From: HXMU1420-13 sp965249965 | GTDB lineage: Bacteria; Bacteroidota; Rhodothermia; Balneolales; Balneolaceae | Reading direction: 5' to 3' | Assembly (NCBI GenBank): GCA_965249965.1 | Contig: OZ252262.1 | Location: forward strand, 2,914,001-2,978,000 | Length of the DNA stretch: 64,000 bases | Part shown: positions 54,966 through 64,000 of the stretch, piece by piece | Layout: each line of letters starts with the position of its first letter | Numbering within the stretch: the stretch's first letter is position 1 | The notes under the pieces: model-generated | Told to the model about the DNA's origin: nothing | Seen by the model: only the letters and a program-made list of their open reading frames with translations | The model's database searches: none | Position numbers and translations under genes: made by a program

Positions 54966-55865
54966 TTACTGAACCAATTGTCGCATCAACTTTTCAATAT
55001 CGCCGGGCGTTGACATAATTCTGCTGAAGGTTCTCATTTTCAAATCCGGAAAAGATAGTGCGATTCTGTATCTGCCATGGAGCATGTGAACTTCATCTCC
55101 CATCACCAGAATTTCATACGGTAAAAATGCAGTGTGTTTTGGGTTGCCAAAGTCAATGATGGGTAAAAATCTCTCCTCTCCTTTTTCTCCTGATAATGCA
55201 AATCCATACAAAACCAAATCTCGATCAGGAATATCAAGTTTATACACTAGTTCAACATTCTGCACGCCGGTTTCAATCGATGTTTCAATTTTGTCGATGG
55301 CAGCCTGATGGCTTTCGAACTCTTCTAGCCTTACGCTATTATCAAAACGAGGCATACTTATCATATATCGATAGCTTGATAGTTTTCTGGCAGAAATCCC
55401 TCCACCTGATCCAAATTCAGTTCCTATAAAATTCCCCATTTCTTCCATGGCCTTTTGAAGATTTTCTGTAAGAGTAACATAGTTTTCGGCAACCTGATCA
55501 AATTCACCTCTGAAATACGCTCTTCCCCAGTACTCAGGATTAGTGTATGAGACCAGCGTTTTTCCATTTTCTTCTGTAATTCCCAAACGCAGTGAAGCTC
55601 CAAATCCGGTTCGACCTCCCACTTCCTGCACTGCGCTAATAAGTTCATCAGAACTAAATACAATTACCCATCTGCTTGAGTCATCGGCTGGCTGATACTG
55701 TCCGATAACCTCAATTCCATGTAACTCCAGATTAGCTACTACCTGAGTTTTAAGTTCAGTTACACTTTCAGTAGACTCAAGTGCCAGTATATATGGTTTG
55801 TAATTTTGTGCTGATGTCGATTGAAGGGCTAACAAAGTGAGGATACAGAATATGAATGCTTTCAT
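54966..55865 (-). CDS. Exported protein of unknown function, DUF302-like N-domain
   Basis: 299 aa, signal peptide ending STSAQ. Residues about 25-130 show the layout of DUF302 (helix with LKTQVVANLELHGIEVI, then a core strand and VSYTNPEYWGRAYF). The second half is unassigned. Probably periplasmic. Stands alone; 27 bases from the convergent GNAT gene. Confidence 0.72.
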   Translation of the reverse strand: MKAFIFCILTLLALQSTSAQNYKPYILALESTESVTELKTQVVANLELHGIEVIGQYQPADDSSRWVIVFSSDELISAVQEVGGRTGFGASLRLGITEENGKTLVSYTNPEYWGRAYFRGEFDQVAENYVTLTENLQKAMEEMGNFIGTEFGSGGGISARKLSSYRYMISMPRFDNSVRLEEFESHQAAIDKIETSIETGVQNVELVYKLDIPDRDLVLYGFALSGEKGEERFLPIIDFGNPKHTAFLPYEILVMGDEVHMLHGRYRIALSFPDLKMRTFSRIMSTPGDIEKLMRQLVQ

Positions 55866-56108
55866 TTTTCAAGAATTTCTTAGAGTTCTTTCACACTAAC
55901 TACGAATGTATGCGATTCTTAAAATGCTACTATCATTTTGTGAATTGTGAATGAAGAGGGCTACATAAGAAAATCACGTTTCAATTTTGGATTATCTCAT
56001 ACGTAATGCGATTTGAGAAATAAAATTCTATACAGTTAGCATTTACCTGATTCATCATAGTTATTGTTTTTATTGCAACTAAAAACGGGTTAACTCGTTT
56101 AAATAAAA
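55866..56108. other. Intergenic region without visible gene
   Basis: 243 bases, AT-rich, between the divergent exported-protein gene and the 53-aa peptide gene. I see no tRNA, hairpin terminator or clear promoter. Confidence 0.5.
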
Positions 56109-56270
56109 ATGGATAAAGAAAAAACAAAAGATATAGCTATTGGCGCTGGACTGGGGATTATCTTTGGTGCAGCTTTTGGTAGCGCTGCAATAGGATTTGT
56201 TATAGGCGCTGCAATAGGAATGGTTACTGGGCCAACATTTAAAAAAATGTTTGATTTTAAAAGTAGTTAA
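56109..56270 (+). CDS. 53-aa glycine-zipper membrane peptide
   Basis: ATG at 56109, stop at 56268-56270. A charged start (MDKEKTKDIAI) is followed by about 35 residues of Gly/Ala/Ile with GxxxG spacing (GAGLGIIFGAAFGSAAIG) and a basic end (KKMFDFKSS). This is the glycine-zipper pattern of small membrane proteins. It is followed by a strong terminator, which supports expression. Function unknown. Confidence 0.65.
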   Translation: MDKEKTKDIAIGAGLGIIFGAAFGSAAIGFVIGAAIGMVTGPTFKKMFDFKSS

Positions 56271-56291
56271 AACTCCATTTCTATAATTGCA

Positions 56292-56319
56292 AAAAGCCCT
56301 CCAAGATTGAAGGGCTTTT
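56292..56319 (+). terminator. Bidirectional-looking intrinsic terminator
   Basis: 9-bp stem (56292-56300 with 56311-56319), 10-base loop, A-rich on the left, T-rich on the right. It ends the 56109 gene and can serve the convergent M14 peptidase gene. Confidence 0.8.
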
Positions 56320-56365
56320 AAGTTTTACAATATCAAGATTCCTGCAATCTTAAGAATAAGCCTAG

Positions 56366-58957
56366 TTAGAAACCAGGTAGCAACATCACTGCGTTTTGGA
56401 TGAATCTCGCCGGTCCTACCCAGAACATTCTATATTGGGTATTATCGAGCAGCATTACCACCTGACCTCTTCCCATATCATCTACCACAGCAAATGCATT
56501 TCCGGCTGCATTACCTTTATTTTCGTTGGATGCATATCCGGAAGCTAATACCTGGCTCGCATCTTTATGATAATACCCTACCGTATGGAAGCTTTCATCC
56601 GGCACAATGCTATTGTTTCCAAATTTAAGCGAGTAGAGTCGATCTTTCATTCCAAATGCCAATGGATGCGAATTGTCGATCATCGCTTTAAAAGCCGAAC
56701 CTGGAATTCTGCGAAGCCCTGAGGTATCTTCTCGGTCTTCGTAACGCGTGTAGGCAACATCAGGAACATCATCCGATTCATCTTCTTCTGCTTCAAAAAG
56801 AGTTGCTCCGGTTATTCCAGAACGGCCTTCGGTTAACCAGGCACCTGTTCCTTCGGTTCCGATGAGAGTTCCACCGGCACGCACCCAATTTTGCAAGCGT
56901 TCGATAGATGAATCATTAAATCCACCATTGCCCCACATCCCGGGCATAAGAATTACATCATAACTGTTTAAATCAATATTATTGAAATCGCCTGCACGTA
57001 TGCGGGAAATTCCAAATTCTGTCCATTGATCAAACAAAAACCAAAGCTGTCCAGCTGTATAAGAGTTAAATGGCGAGTCCATCATCAACGCCACTTTGGG
57101 CTCATGTACAGGGCGATTACTTGGCGAACCTAAATCACTACCTTCATCCATTCTTCCGGTATTGAATCCATGAACTTCCACCCCGGTATCCTCAGCAATA
57201 GCTGCAATATCTGAATGGATGGCTGCTGCCTTATCCAAATTTCGACCAACTAATACAACCAGGCTGCCTTTCGAAAAACTGTTACCATCTTTTGTAAATC
57301 CTTTTTCAGCAGACCGTACGTTGTAATCATGCTCCCATAACTTCGCCAGAGCATTTGGTGCGTAGCGTTGCTCCCAGTTAATTACATAGGCATAGCTGGC
57401 ATTATTGTTCATAACCCCATTTGGGTGTGCAACTGGCTCATACACGCGATCGGAATTCACTCGTAGATCAGAGGTCGTCCAACCCGCATCTAAATTGTAT
57501 GCTAATGGCACAGACCATGAACTCATATCATACATTACAGAATCGCGAATCTCCATTTGGCGACGGAACAATGTGTTGATGAATAAATGCGCCGGCTGAT
57601 CGGTTTTTATGATGAAATCTCCTTCAGAAAACGACCGGTTTGCTGCATTTCCATCCCAATAATTGTACACGTTACGTGCGTTGAAGTCTTCAGTAGCTCG
57701 TTCGACCTGTACATTGTGTTTTAGCATCAGGTTGATAACGTCGTACGTATAATCATTTGGATTATCAGGCAGGATGTATGCTTTCGTATTCCCCTTTTGG
57801 GTGGATTGCGAGCGAGCGTCTTTGAAATAATTTAAAAGTGCATCTCGATTTTCAACCGAGGTTTTAACAATGGAAACTCCATTTTTGTAGTGATCAAATA
57901 CACGCTGACGGAGCGTTAACACAAAGCCATCGTTGGTTTCCACAGCCCGGCCGCCACGACTGTGACCACCCTGTTCAGCCAACATTCCAATTCCACCCAT
58001 AATACTCGGATAAGATGATCCGTAACCCGGATAGAAAAAGTCGAAGCGCTCTCGGGTTTCGAAATTCACTTTTGCTTCGTCAAATTCTTCGATAGCACCA
58101 CGGCCAAATACATCTGCCCAATATTCGTAGGCTTCTGGAAGCTCATGATTTCGAGGGGTTGTGCCCGGCATGGTGAAATAGTTATTATTAAATCCTTGTT
58201 CGTGGAAATCGATGTGAACCTGAGGCATCCAATCCTGATAAACATTGATTCTTCCTGCAGATTCCGGATGAATTAACCACACCCAATCACGATTTAAATC
58301 AAACCAATAGTGATTAGTTCGTCCACCCGGCCAGATTTCGTCGTGCTCCAAATCTTCTGGGTTAGTATTTAAAATATTTGCCTGGGATGATTTGTACCAA
58401 TATACATAACGGTCGCGACCATCAGGATTAATCATTGGGTCGATGATTACAACCGCATTTTCTAACCAATTTTGAGTTTCTGAATCGGTTGCAGCAACTA
58501 AACGGTACGCAGTTTGCATGGCAGCTTCACTACTTGAAGGCTCATTACCGTGCACATTATAGCTCATCCAAACTACAACGGGTTCTTCCCCTATTCGAAC
58601 TGAACCCGGATCGTTAGCAATTTGAAAGTTCTTTTCTTTAATCTCGTCTAACCGACCATGATTATCACCAGATGTGATAATTGCGTAATTCACGCTTCTG
58701 TTTTCGTACGTGCGGGCATATTCATGAAATGTGATTTTGTCAGACTGATCAGCCAGCAATTCAAAATATCCCATCACTTGATGATGAAAGGTGTATTCCT
58801 CTCCTAATTCGTAGCCAAGATAGTCAGCCGGAGAAGTGATCGACGCATCATAATTGATGTCCGTTTCAAATTGAAAACGCTCAATCGCTTCCTGGATTTG
58901 AGCGGAAGCATGTATCCCAAACATGCTTAAAATGAGTAGTAATGATAGTTTTTTCAT
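56366..58957 (-). CDS. Secreted M14 family zinc carboxypeptidase
   Basis: 863 aa, signal peptide ending HASAQ. Zinc ligands in YNVHGNEPSSSEAAM (His, Glu) and the third in QVHIDFHEQGF. The C-terminal half contains a glutamine-amidotransferase-like fold (DVILMPGMWGNGG, GGTLIGTEGTGAWL), a usual companion in this group. It should trim C-terminal residues of peptides outside the cytoplasm. Alone with a terminator at 56292-56319. Confidence 0.92.
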   Translation of the reverse strand: MKKLSLLLILSMFGIHASAQIQEAIERFQFETDINYDASITSPADYLGYELGEEYTFHHQVMGYFELLADQSDKITFHEYARTYENRSVNYAIITSGDNHGRLDEIKEKNFQIANDPGSVRIGEEPVVVWMSYNVHGNEPSSSEAAMQTAYRLVAATDSETQNWLENAVVIIDPMINPDGRDRYVYWYKSSQANILNTNPEDLEHDEIWPGGRTNHYWFDLNRDWVWLIHPESAGRINVYQDWMPQVHIDFHEQGFNNNYFTMPGTTPRNHELPEAYEYWADVFGRGAIEEFDEAKVNFETRERFDFFYPGYGSSYPSIMGGIGMLAEQGGHSRGGRAVETNDGFVLTLRQRVFDHYKNGVSIVKTSVENRDALLNYFKDARSQSTQKGNTKAYILPDNPNDYTYDVINLMLKHNVQVERATEDFNARNVYNYWDGNAANRSFSEGDFIIKTDQPAHLFINTLFRRQMEIRDSVMYDMSSWSVPLAYNLDAGWTTSDLRVNSDRVYEPVAHPNGVMNNNASYAYVINWEQRYAPNALAKLWEHDYNVRSAEKGFTKDGNSFSKGSLVVLVGRNLDKAAAIHSDIAAIAEDTGVEVHGFNTGRMDEGSDLGSPSNRPVHEPKVALMMDSPFNSYTAGQLWFLFDQWTEFGISRIRAGDFNNIDLNSYDVILMPGMWGNGGFNDSSIERLQNWVRAGGTLIGTEGTGAWLTEGRSGITGATLFEAEEDESDDVPDVAYTRYEDREDTSGLRRIPGSAFKAMIDNSHPLAFGMKDRLYSLKFGNNSIVPDESFHTVGYYHKDASQVLASGYASNENKGNAAGNAFAVVDDMGRGQVVMLLDNTQYRMFWVGPARFIQNAVMLLPGF

Positions 58958-59026
58958 GTAGCAGTTCTGTTTTAATTTTGCATCGAACAGTACACAAAAA
59001 GCCCGTAAAATGAGGTAAAAATTGGG

Positions 59027-61255
59027 TTAGAAAATGAAGGTATGCGTGTACTTCAACAAAATTGAACGGTTTTGAAGTCTTGGAACTCTTGGGACTTCCA
59101 GTTGATCACGAACTGTATTCACCTGCTCATTAAATACGAGCCAGAAATCCCGTCCTTCACTGAAGTTATAGCGGAATCTGAGATTAGCCCCAACGAGCTC
59201 GCTCACATTGCTGTATTGTACAAACGTACTTGCTGAAAATTGTTTATTCAATGCGTATTGAGCTCTGAACTGACCCAAATGAGCAGTATAATCGTTTTTT
59301 GTTCGATTATTGAGTTCAGGGAATTCAAGATGTGTTAGTGTATAACTACTTCCGATTTCTAAATTTGAATTCACGATCCAGCGTGGAGAAAAATCGATAC
59401 TGTAGCTTGTTCCATCATACAGCCCACCATATTCGAACCCGAAACCTGCCTGTACTTTATTCCCTTCATTCGTTTGATAATTCAGACTCGCTTCGTAGGT
59501 ATCATATTCTCCGGTAGGTATCAGAATTTTGCCTAACAAATCAAAGTCTTCGTCATCCTGAAGAATTTCTTTTCCATAACGAATCTCAGCTTCGAACTCG
59601 CCTAATTGTTTAAACCGAACGTTCCATCCGCCCCAAATTGAGCGCCCGAGTAATTCGTAGGTATCATTTTGTGATTGCGTGTACAATACAAAATCCACAT
59701 TGTAACGATTTACGATGGATGAAGTTGGTGCAAACCATCCATAAGCTAGTCGAGAAAAAGAATCAGTATTTCCGGTACGGCGAACAAAGCCAATGCCCGG
59801 GTCGAAATTCTCCCCTGTTCTGTTTACCACCAATCGGTAATTAAAACCAATGGATTTTTGCAGGGTTAAAGCAGCTCTAAAAGAGGTGGTTGTTGCAAAA
59901 TCAGTCCTGATATCTGAGGAAAGTTCGCTGTCCAGCGTCTGGCTGCCCATGATTTCGAGAAACAAATCACCAGTTAAGTTGGTCTCTGAATCAAATCCGT
60001 ACACATAATTGTAGTTTCCATCTGCACTTAAGCGACTGGTAAACATAGTCCCGAAATTCGAAAGATCATTGATCGTTTTCCGTTGAAGACGTAACACGCC
60101 AAAATTTTCTGAGCTTATGTTGTCTGATTCTGCAGTTTGCATATTGATGAAGCCCACGTCCCAATTCCCAACTCTGCCCGTCATTCTGGCTCCACCTAAA
60201 ATTCGAACGGGATTTCCATCGTCATCCAATCCAATTCTTCTGCTGTAAAAAAGACGGTTTCTGCCGTAGGCTACATTATACAATCCGGCTCGTTCCTGGA
60301 AAAACTGTCGTTTTTCAGGGAAAAACAAAGAAAACCGTGACAGGTTCAGTTGCTGATCATCTGCTTCAACCTGAGCAAAATCTGTATTTAAAGTGACATC
60401 AAGAGTTAAATTGCTCGTGAGATTATATTTCACATCAAAACCAATTTCCCTCTCAAATTCAGAATTCTCTATGTATTCGGTCTCGGCGTCGTTTAAATCA
60501 TTAGAAAGCGTTTGTCCGGTGATTGCGTAAGGGGTGAAATACAGTGGTTTTTTACTTTCTACACCCTCTAAAATGATATCCTGTGCTTGTGATGGTTTGG
60601 CATTACCCATATTCCAGTTTGGTGGAATCGCAGGGTAAATATGGCGTTCATTTGCCGAGGCAATCCATCGATATACAATCATCCCCATTTCTGCAATTCC
60701 GTTATTATCCTGAAATCCAATGCTTGAAAAAGGAATTCTCATTTCTGCGTACCATCCATTTTCATCCTGGGTGGTTGCTACATCCCAAAAGGTATTCCAA
60801 CTTGGGTTCATGGCACCTCCGCCCCCACCAAAGTTCATGTCATTTGAGACAGCAATATCTACGCGGACACCTGCAGGAGTTGTAAAAAACCAAAGTCCAT
60901 TCTCATTATCATTGAATGGGTCGAGTACGATCGCAAATACATCATCGCTATTATATTGATCTCGGGTAAGTGAATTGGTTGTGATCGATTCAGAATCTGA
61001 GGTGTATAGTTTCCCTGCTACATAAATGAAGTTCTCATCGTAGGCTACTTTAAAGATCGATTCTTCTTTCATCTCACCCATAAAAATCGGCTCGTATTGT
61101 ACCACAGGCAGGGCATCAATGCCATCCCAAACGGCTTCATCAACAATTCCATCTAATATGATGGGCTCATCAATTTTTGTTAGTGAGATTTGAGCAAATC
61201 CAACATTAGCCCAACAAAAACAAATGATTAATAGTGTAAATGATTTTAAATTCAA
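59027..61255 (-). CDS. CBM9-like plus DUF5916 outer-membrane protein
   Basis: 742 aa, signal peptide ending VGFAQ. The first 200 residues are a carbohydrate-binding family 9-like domain (DEPIILDGIVDEAVW, GWYAEMRIPFSSIGF); the rest is the DUF5916 barrel (SLFFPEKRQFFQERAGLYN, RIGLDDDGNPVRILGGARMTGR, shown in part) ending in an aromatic terminus (THTFIF). Family members are outer-membrane proteins of unknown role. No operon partner is visible. Confidence 0.92.
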   Translation of the reverse strand: MNLKSFTLLIICFCWANVGFAQISLTKIDEPIILDGIVDEAVWDGIDALPVVQYEPIFMGEMKEESIFKVAYDENFIYVAGKLYTSDSESITTNSLTRDQYNSDDVFAIVLDPFNDNENGLWFFTTPAGVRVDIAVSNDMNFGGGGGAMNPSWNTFWDVATTQDENGWYAEMRIPFSSIGFQDNNGIAEMGMIVYRWIASANERHIYPAIPPNWNMGNAKPSQAQDIILEGVESKKPLYFTPYAITGQTLSNDLNDAETEYIENSEFEREIGFDVKYNLTSNLTLDVTLNTDFAQVEADDQQLNLSRFSLFFPEKRQFFQERAGLYNVAYGRNRLFYSRRIGLDDDGNPVRILGGARMTGRVGNWDVGFINMQTAESDNISSENFGVLRLQRKTINDLSNFGTMFTSRLSADGNYNYVYGFDSETNLTGDLFLEIMGSQTLDSELSSDIRTDFATTTSFRAALTLQKSIGFNYRLVVNRTGENFDPGIGFVRRTGNTDSFSRLAYGWFAPTSSIVNRYNVDFVLYTQSQNDTYELLGRSIWGGWNVRFKQLGEFEAEIRYGKEILQDDEDFDLLGKILIPTGEYDTYEASLNYQTNEGNKVQAGFGFEYGGLYDGTSYSIDFSPRWIVNSNLEIGSSYTLTHLEFPELNNRTKNDYTAHLGQFRAQYALNKQFSASTFVQYSNVSELVGANLRFRYNFSEGRDFWLVFNEQVNTVRDQLEVPRVPRLQNRSILLKYTHTFIF

Positions 61256-61380
61256 TTCCGTCTCCTAAGATTTTCAAAAAAATATGACATTTTATCGGGT
61301 GTTAGCTTTTCGTTTTCTAACTTTTACACCCCAAACATCACTATCCCTTTTGGGGCCATCCATTTTAACCACTTTCATCT

Positions 61381-62337
61381 ATGCTAGCCACCTCTTCAAT
61401 ACCTGAGTTCTCCGATATTAAACAAGCTGCATCGGTAATTAAACCGTATGCACATCGAACTCCTGTGCTAACCTCCAACATTGTTAATGAACGTGCACAA
61501 GCTCAACTATTTTTTAAGTGCGAGAATTTCCAAAAAGTTGGGGCCTTTAAGTTTAGAGGCGCCTGTAATACAGTTTTCACGTTAAATAATGAAAATGCTG
61601 CTCAAGGAGTGGCTACACATTCGTCAGGCAATCATGCTCAGGCCATTGCTTTTTCAGCAAAGTTAAGAGGAATACAAGCCCATATTGTGATGCCCTCTAA
61701 CTCCACCAAAGTTAAAGTTGATGCTGTAAAAGGATACGGCGCGGAAATCACATTATGTGAACCTACGCTGGAAGCTAGAGAAACCACCCTTGAACAAGTT
61801 GTTGAGAAGACCGGTGCTACTTTTATCCATCCATACAATCATGCACCGGTAATTTGTGGTCAGGGTACAACTGCGCTCGAACTGTTAACAGATTACCCCG
61901 ATTTGGATGTATTACTAACACCTGTGGGTGGTGGTGGACTGCTCAGCGGGTGTTCTGTAGCTGCAAAAGCTTTAAGCCCAGAAATAAAAGTAGTGGGCAC
62001 TGAGCCCGAATGGGCGGATGATGCGTATCGGTCTTTTAAATCTGGGAAACTGGAACCTGTTCTTCGCATAGATACCATTGCCGATGGATTACGCACTTCG
62101 TTGGGTAGTTTACCTTTTCAAATCATCCAAAAAAATGTAGATGACATTGTTACGGTAAGTGAGGCTTCGATTATTGAAGCTATGCGATTTATCTGGGAAC
62201 GAATGAATATTATCATCGAACCGTCATGTGCGGTACCGGTAGCTGCAATTTTTGAAGGAAAAGTGAATGTTAAGAATAAAAAAGTGGGCATCATTATAAC
62301 CGGTGGGAATGTAGATTTAGGGAATCTACCCTGGTAA
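61381..62337 (+). CDS. Threonine/serine dehydratase (PLP fold type II)
   Basis: 318 aa. PLP-binding Lys57 in GAFKFRGAC, the substrate loop SSGNHAQA, and the phosphate-binding GGGGLLSG. It deaminates threonine or serine to a 2-oxo acid. No ACT domain, so it is the catabolic/non-feedback type or a serine racemase-like enzyme. Monocistronic. Confidence 0.92.
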   Translation: MLATSSIPEFSDIKQAASVIKPYAHRTPVLTSNIVNERAQAQLFFKCENFQKVGAFKFRGACNTVFTLNNENAAQGVATHSSGNHAQAIAFSAKLRGIQAHIVMPSNSTKVKVDAVKGYGAEITLCEPTLEARETTLEQVVEKTGATFIHPYNHAPVICGQGTTALELLTDYPDLDVLLTPVGGGGLLSGCSVAAKALSPEIKVVGTEPEWADDAYRSFKSGKLEPVLRIDTIADGLRTSLGSLPFQIIQKNVDDIVTVSEASIIEAMRFIWERMNIIIEPSCAVPVAAIFEGKVNVKNKKVGIIITGGNVDLGNLPW

Positions 62338-62450
62338 TCTAAAACTAAGTCACCTCTCGATTCGTCTATTCGCATACTAATGTGATACCTCATTGAATTT
62401 CAATCGATTACAATGAGCTACACACTTAATTAAAAAAAGAGAGGTGCTTA

Positions 62451-64000
62451 ATGAAATCGTTTGCTCTACTATTAATTTTACTTTTAACCCTTAACATTCA
62501 GGAAAAGCCCCCAAATCCAATGTCTAAGGTTGAATTTTCCGGGGTTGTTATTGATGCTGATTCTCGGGAAACCCTGCCCGGTGTAAATATCTTTATCGAT
62601 GAATTGAATATTGGTACTGCAACGGATATTGATGGAAAGTTTTCCATACAAGTAGAACCGGGTAGTTATACGGTTCGATTTACGTTTATTGGATTTAATG
62701 CGGTTGAACAACAGTTTGTGATACCGGAATCGGGTAGCAAAAACCATGAGATTCAATTAACGGCAGCCGTATCAGAACTCGAGGAAGTTGTATTGACAGG
62801 ATATGGAATTCAACGAGAACAAGATGCTCTAGGCTATAAAGTTGTTGATGTTCAATCTCCGCCTATAGGTACGCACTCTATTCAATTAAGAGGTATAGTT
62901 ACTCACTTTAGGCCTAATACCGAAGAGTATGAAGTTATTACTGAAAATGGATTTCAGGTTGTTCAGTCTAATCCGCTTTCTACTTTTTCAATAGATGTGG
63001 ATGGTGCTTCCTATTCGAATGTTCGTCGAATAATTATGGAAGGCTCATTGCCACCTTCAGATGCAGTAAGAATTGAAGAGTTCATTAATTACTTCAACTA
63101 CGATTACCCAAAACCAACGGGAAATCATCCATTTTCTATCAACACAGAAGTGGCTTCAGCTCCCTGGAATCAAAATCACCAACTAGTTAAAATTGGAATA
63201 AAAGGGGAAGAAATTGACCGTTCGGAAATGCTCCCGAATAATCTGGTCTTCTTGCTGGATGTTTCGGGATCTATGAATTCACCGGATAAATTACCTCTGT
63301 TAAAAAAAGGGTTCAGACTTCTTGTAAATGAATTGGGTGAAGAAGATTATGTATCCATTGTTGTTTATGCAGGTTCCTCCGGATTGGTTCTACCCCCAAC
63401 TTCCGGTTTTGATAAAGAAAAGATTTTCCAGGCTATTGATAACTTGAACGCGGGCGGTTCTACAGCAGGAGCTGCAGGAATTCAGCTAGCCTATGAAACT
63501 GCAAAAAAATATTATAGGTCAAATGCTAATAACCGAGTGATTTTAGCTACCGATGGCGATTTTAATGTGGGTGTATCCAACGACGATGCTCTCGTTGAAT
63601 TAATCGAGGAGAAGCGAAATGATGGTATTTTTCTGTCGGTACTTGGTTTTGGGTCAGGTAATTTAAAAGACTCGAAAATGGAGAAGATTGCCAATCATGG
63701 AAATGGCAATTACAATTACATCGACAATCTGCTTGAAGCAAAAAAAGTGCTGGTTTCTGAAATGGGTGGCACACTTCATACCATTGCAAAGGATGTTAAG
63801 ATTCAAATTGAGTTTAACCCCAATCAAGTGCAGGCATATCGATTAATCGGGTATGAAAACCGACTCCTAGAACATCATGAATTCAATGATGACACTAAAG
63901 ATGCAGGTGAGCTTGGTTCGGGACATACCGTTACTGCTCTTTACGAAGTTGTTCCAGTTGGTGTAGAATTTGACACCAACTCGTTGGATGTCGATCCGTT
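62451..64000 (+). CDS. YfbK-like von Willebrand factor A protein (partial, C-terminus beyond right edge)
   Basis: At least 516 residues, open at the window end. Short signal peptide, then a carboxypeptidase-regulatory domain (about 28-110, GVVIDADSRETLPGVNIFID in part), a von Willebrand N-terminal region (TFSIDVDGASYSNVRR), and a vWA domain whose MIDAS motif DVSGSM is at residues 270-275 and VILATDGDFNVG lies later. Such proteins are exported, often surface-associated, role unclear. A GAGGTG ribosome-binding site precedes the ATG. Confidence 0.9.
   Translation, partial: MKSFALLLILLLTLNIQEKPPNPMSKVEFSGVVIDADSRETLPGVNIFIDELNIGTATDIDGKFSIQVEPGSYTVRFTFIGFNAVEQQFVIPESGSKNHEIQLTAAVSELEEVVLTGYGIQREQDALGYKVVDVQSPPIGTHSIQLRGIVTHFRPNTEEYEVITENGFQVVQSNPLSTFSIDVDGASYSNVRRIIMEGSLPPSDAVRIEEFINYFNYDYPKPTGNHPFSINTEVASAPWNQNHQLVKIGIKGEEIDRSEMLPNNLVFLLDVSGSMNSPDKLPLLKKGFRLLVNELGEEDYVSIVVYAGSSGLVLPPTSGFDKEKIFQAIDNLNAGGSTAGAAGIQLAYETAKKYYRSNANNRVILATDGDFNVGVSNDDALVELIEEKRNDGIFLSVLGFGSGNLKDSKMEKIANHGNGNYNYIDNLLEAKKVLVSEMGGTLHTIAKDVKIQIEFNPNQVQAYRLIGYENRLLEHHEFNDDTKDAGELGSGHTVTALYEVVPVGVEFDTNSLDVDP

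Noticed and set aside
62389..62417. CTCATTG/CAATGAG inverted repeat upstream of the YfbK-like gene
   Set aside because: The 15-base loop and lack of a T-run make it weak; it may be chance in AT-rich sequence.
1..64000. CRISPR arrays, tRNA, rRNA, transposases, integrases or prophage genes
   Set aside because: I looked for regular repeats, T-loop-like motifs and mobile-element domains and found none; codon use and gene types look uniform across the window.

Overview
The window reads as ordinary chromosome of a low-GC, diderm, Bacteroidota/Balneolota-like bacterium, probably marine. I favour a Balneolales-type organism but cannot prove it. Supporting signs are a C-terminal type IX secretion (T9SS) sorting domain on a beta-1,3-glucanase, TonB receptors with carboxypeptidase-regulatory N-domains, CBM9/DUF5916 proteins, the 29-residue lysine/arginine-rich ribosomal peptide typical of Bacteroidota, frequent TTG starts, few Shine-Dalgarno sites, and several TAnnTTTG-like -7 boxes. 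I see no rRNA, tRNA, CRISPR array, insertion sequence or prophage. No gene-free stretch exceeds 300 bases.

Layout. 1-11960 (minus) is one tight operon transcribed leftward: NFACT/RqcH-like protein, aroK, aroB, TamB, RNase R, then a metalloprotease/beta-propeller protein cut by the left edge. 12007-13158 holds an orphan gene, the tiny ribosomal peptide and an HU protein. 13340-17537 (plus) joins an AGCS amino-acid symporter to upp, an LptC-like lipoprotein and an OstA/LptA-like protein (LPS export). 17534-20584 (minus) has a DASS transporter, an M15 peptidase and two tandem secreted paralogues. 20711-28740 is mixed housekeeping: methyltransferase, DUF1080 lipoprotein, YdeI-like protein, EF-G2-like GTPase, asparaginase, a PolB-type exonuclease, AmtB and a lipoprotein. 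28746-32972 (minus) holds a flavin disulfide reductase behind a structured leader, and pyruvate phosphate dikinase. 33094-36936 looks like a metal (zinc?) uptake locus: a tandem membrane-protein pair, a palindromic intergenic site, two His-rich exported proteins and a ZnuD-like TonB receptor. 37165-45169 has MGMT, an exported amidohydrolase, small envelope proteins, the large GH81 laminarinase and a DUF4177 protein. 45259-48973 is a three-gene operon of cupredoxin, membrane class III cyclase and outer-membrane barrel. 49044-54939 contains an SDR, a Cys/Ala-rich peptide of unknown role, a winged-helix regulator among small membrane proteins, an APC-RCK fusion transporter and a GNAT. 54966-64000 holds secreted proteins, an M14 peptidase, a DUF5916 protein, threonine/serine dehydratase and a YfbK-like von Willebrand protein cut by the right edge.

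The themes are envelope biogenesis (TamB, LptC, OstA), breakdown of exported polymers (GH81, M14, M15, amidohydrolase), nutrient and metal import, and a few uncharacterised regulatory modules. The best candidates for something undescribed are the cupredoxin-cyclase-barrel operon, the putative zinc locus with its palindrome, the structured leader at 30234-30295, and the Cys/Ala-rich peptide at 50088. All functional assignments come from reading motifs by eye; no database search was run.
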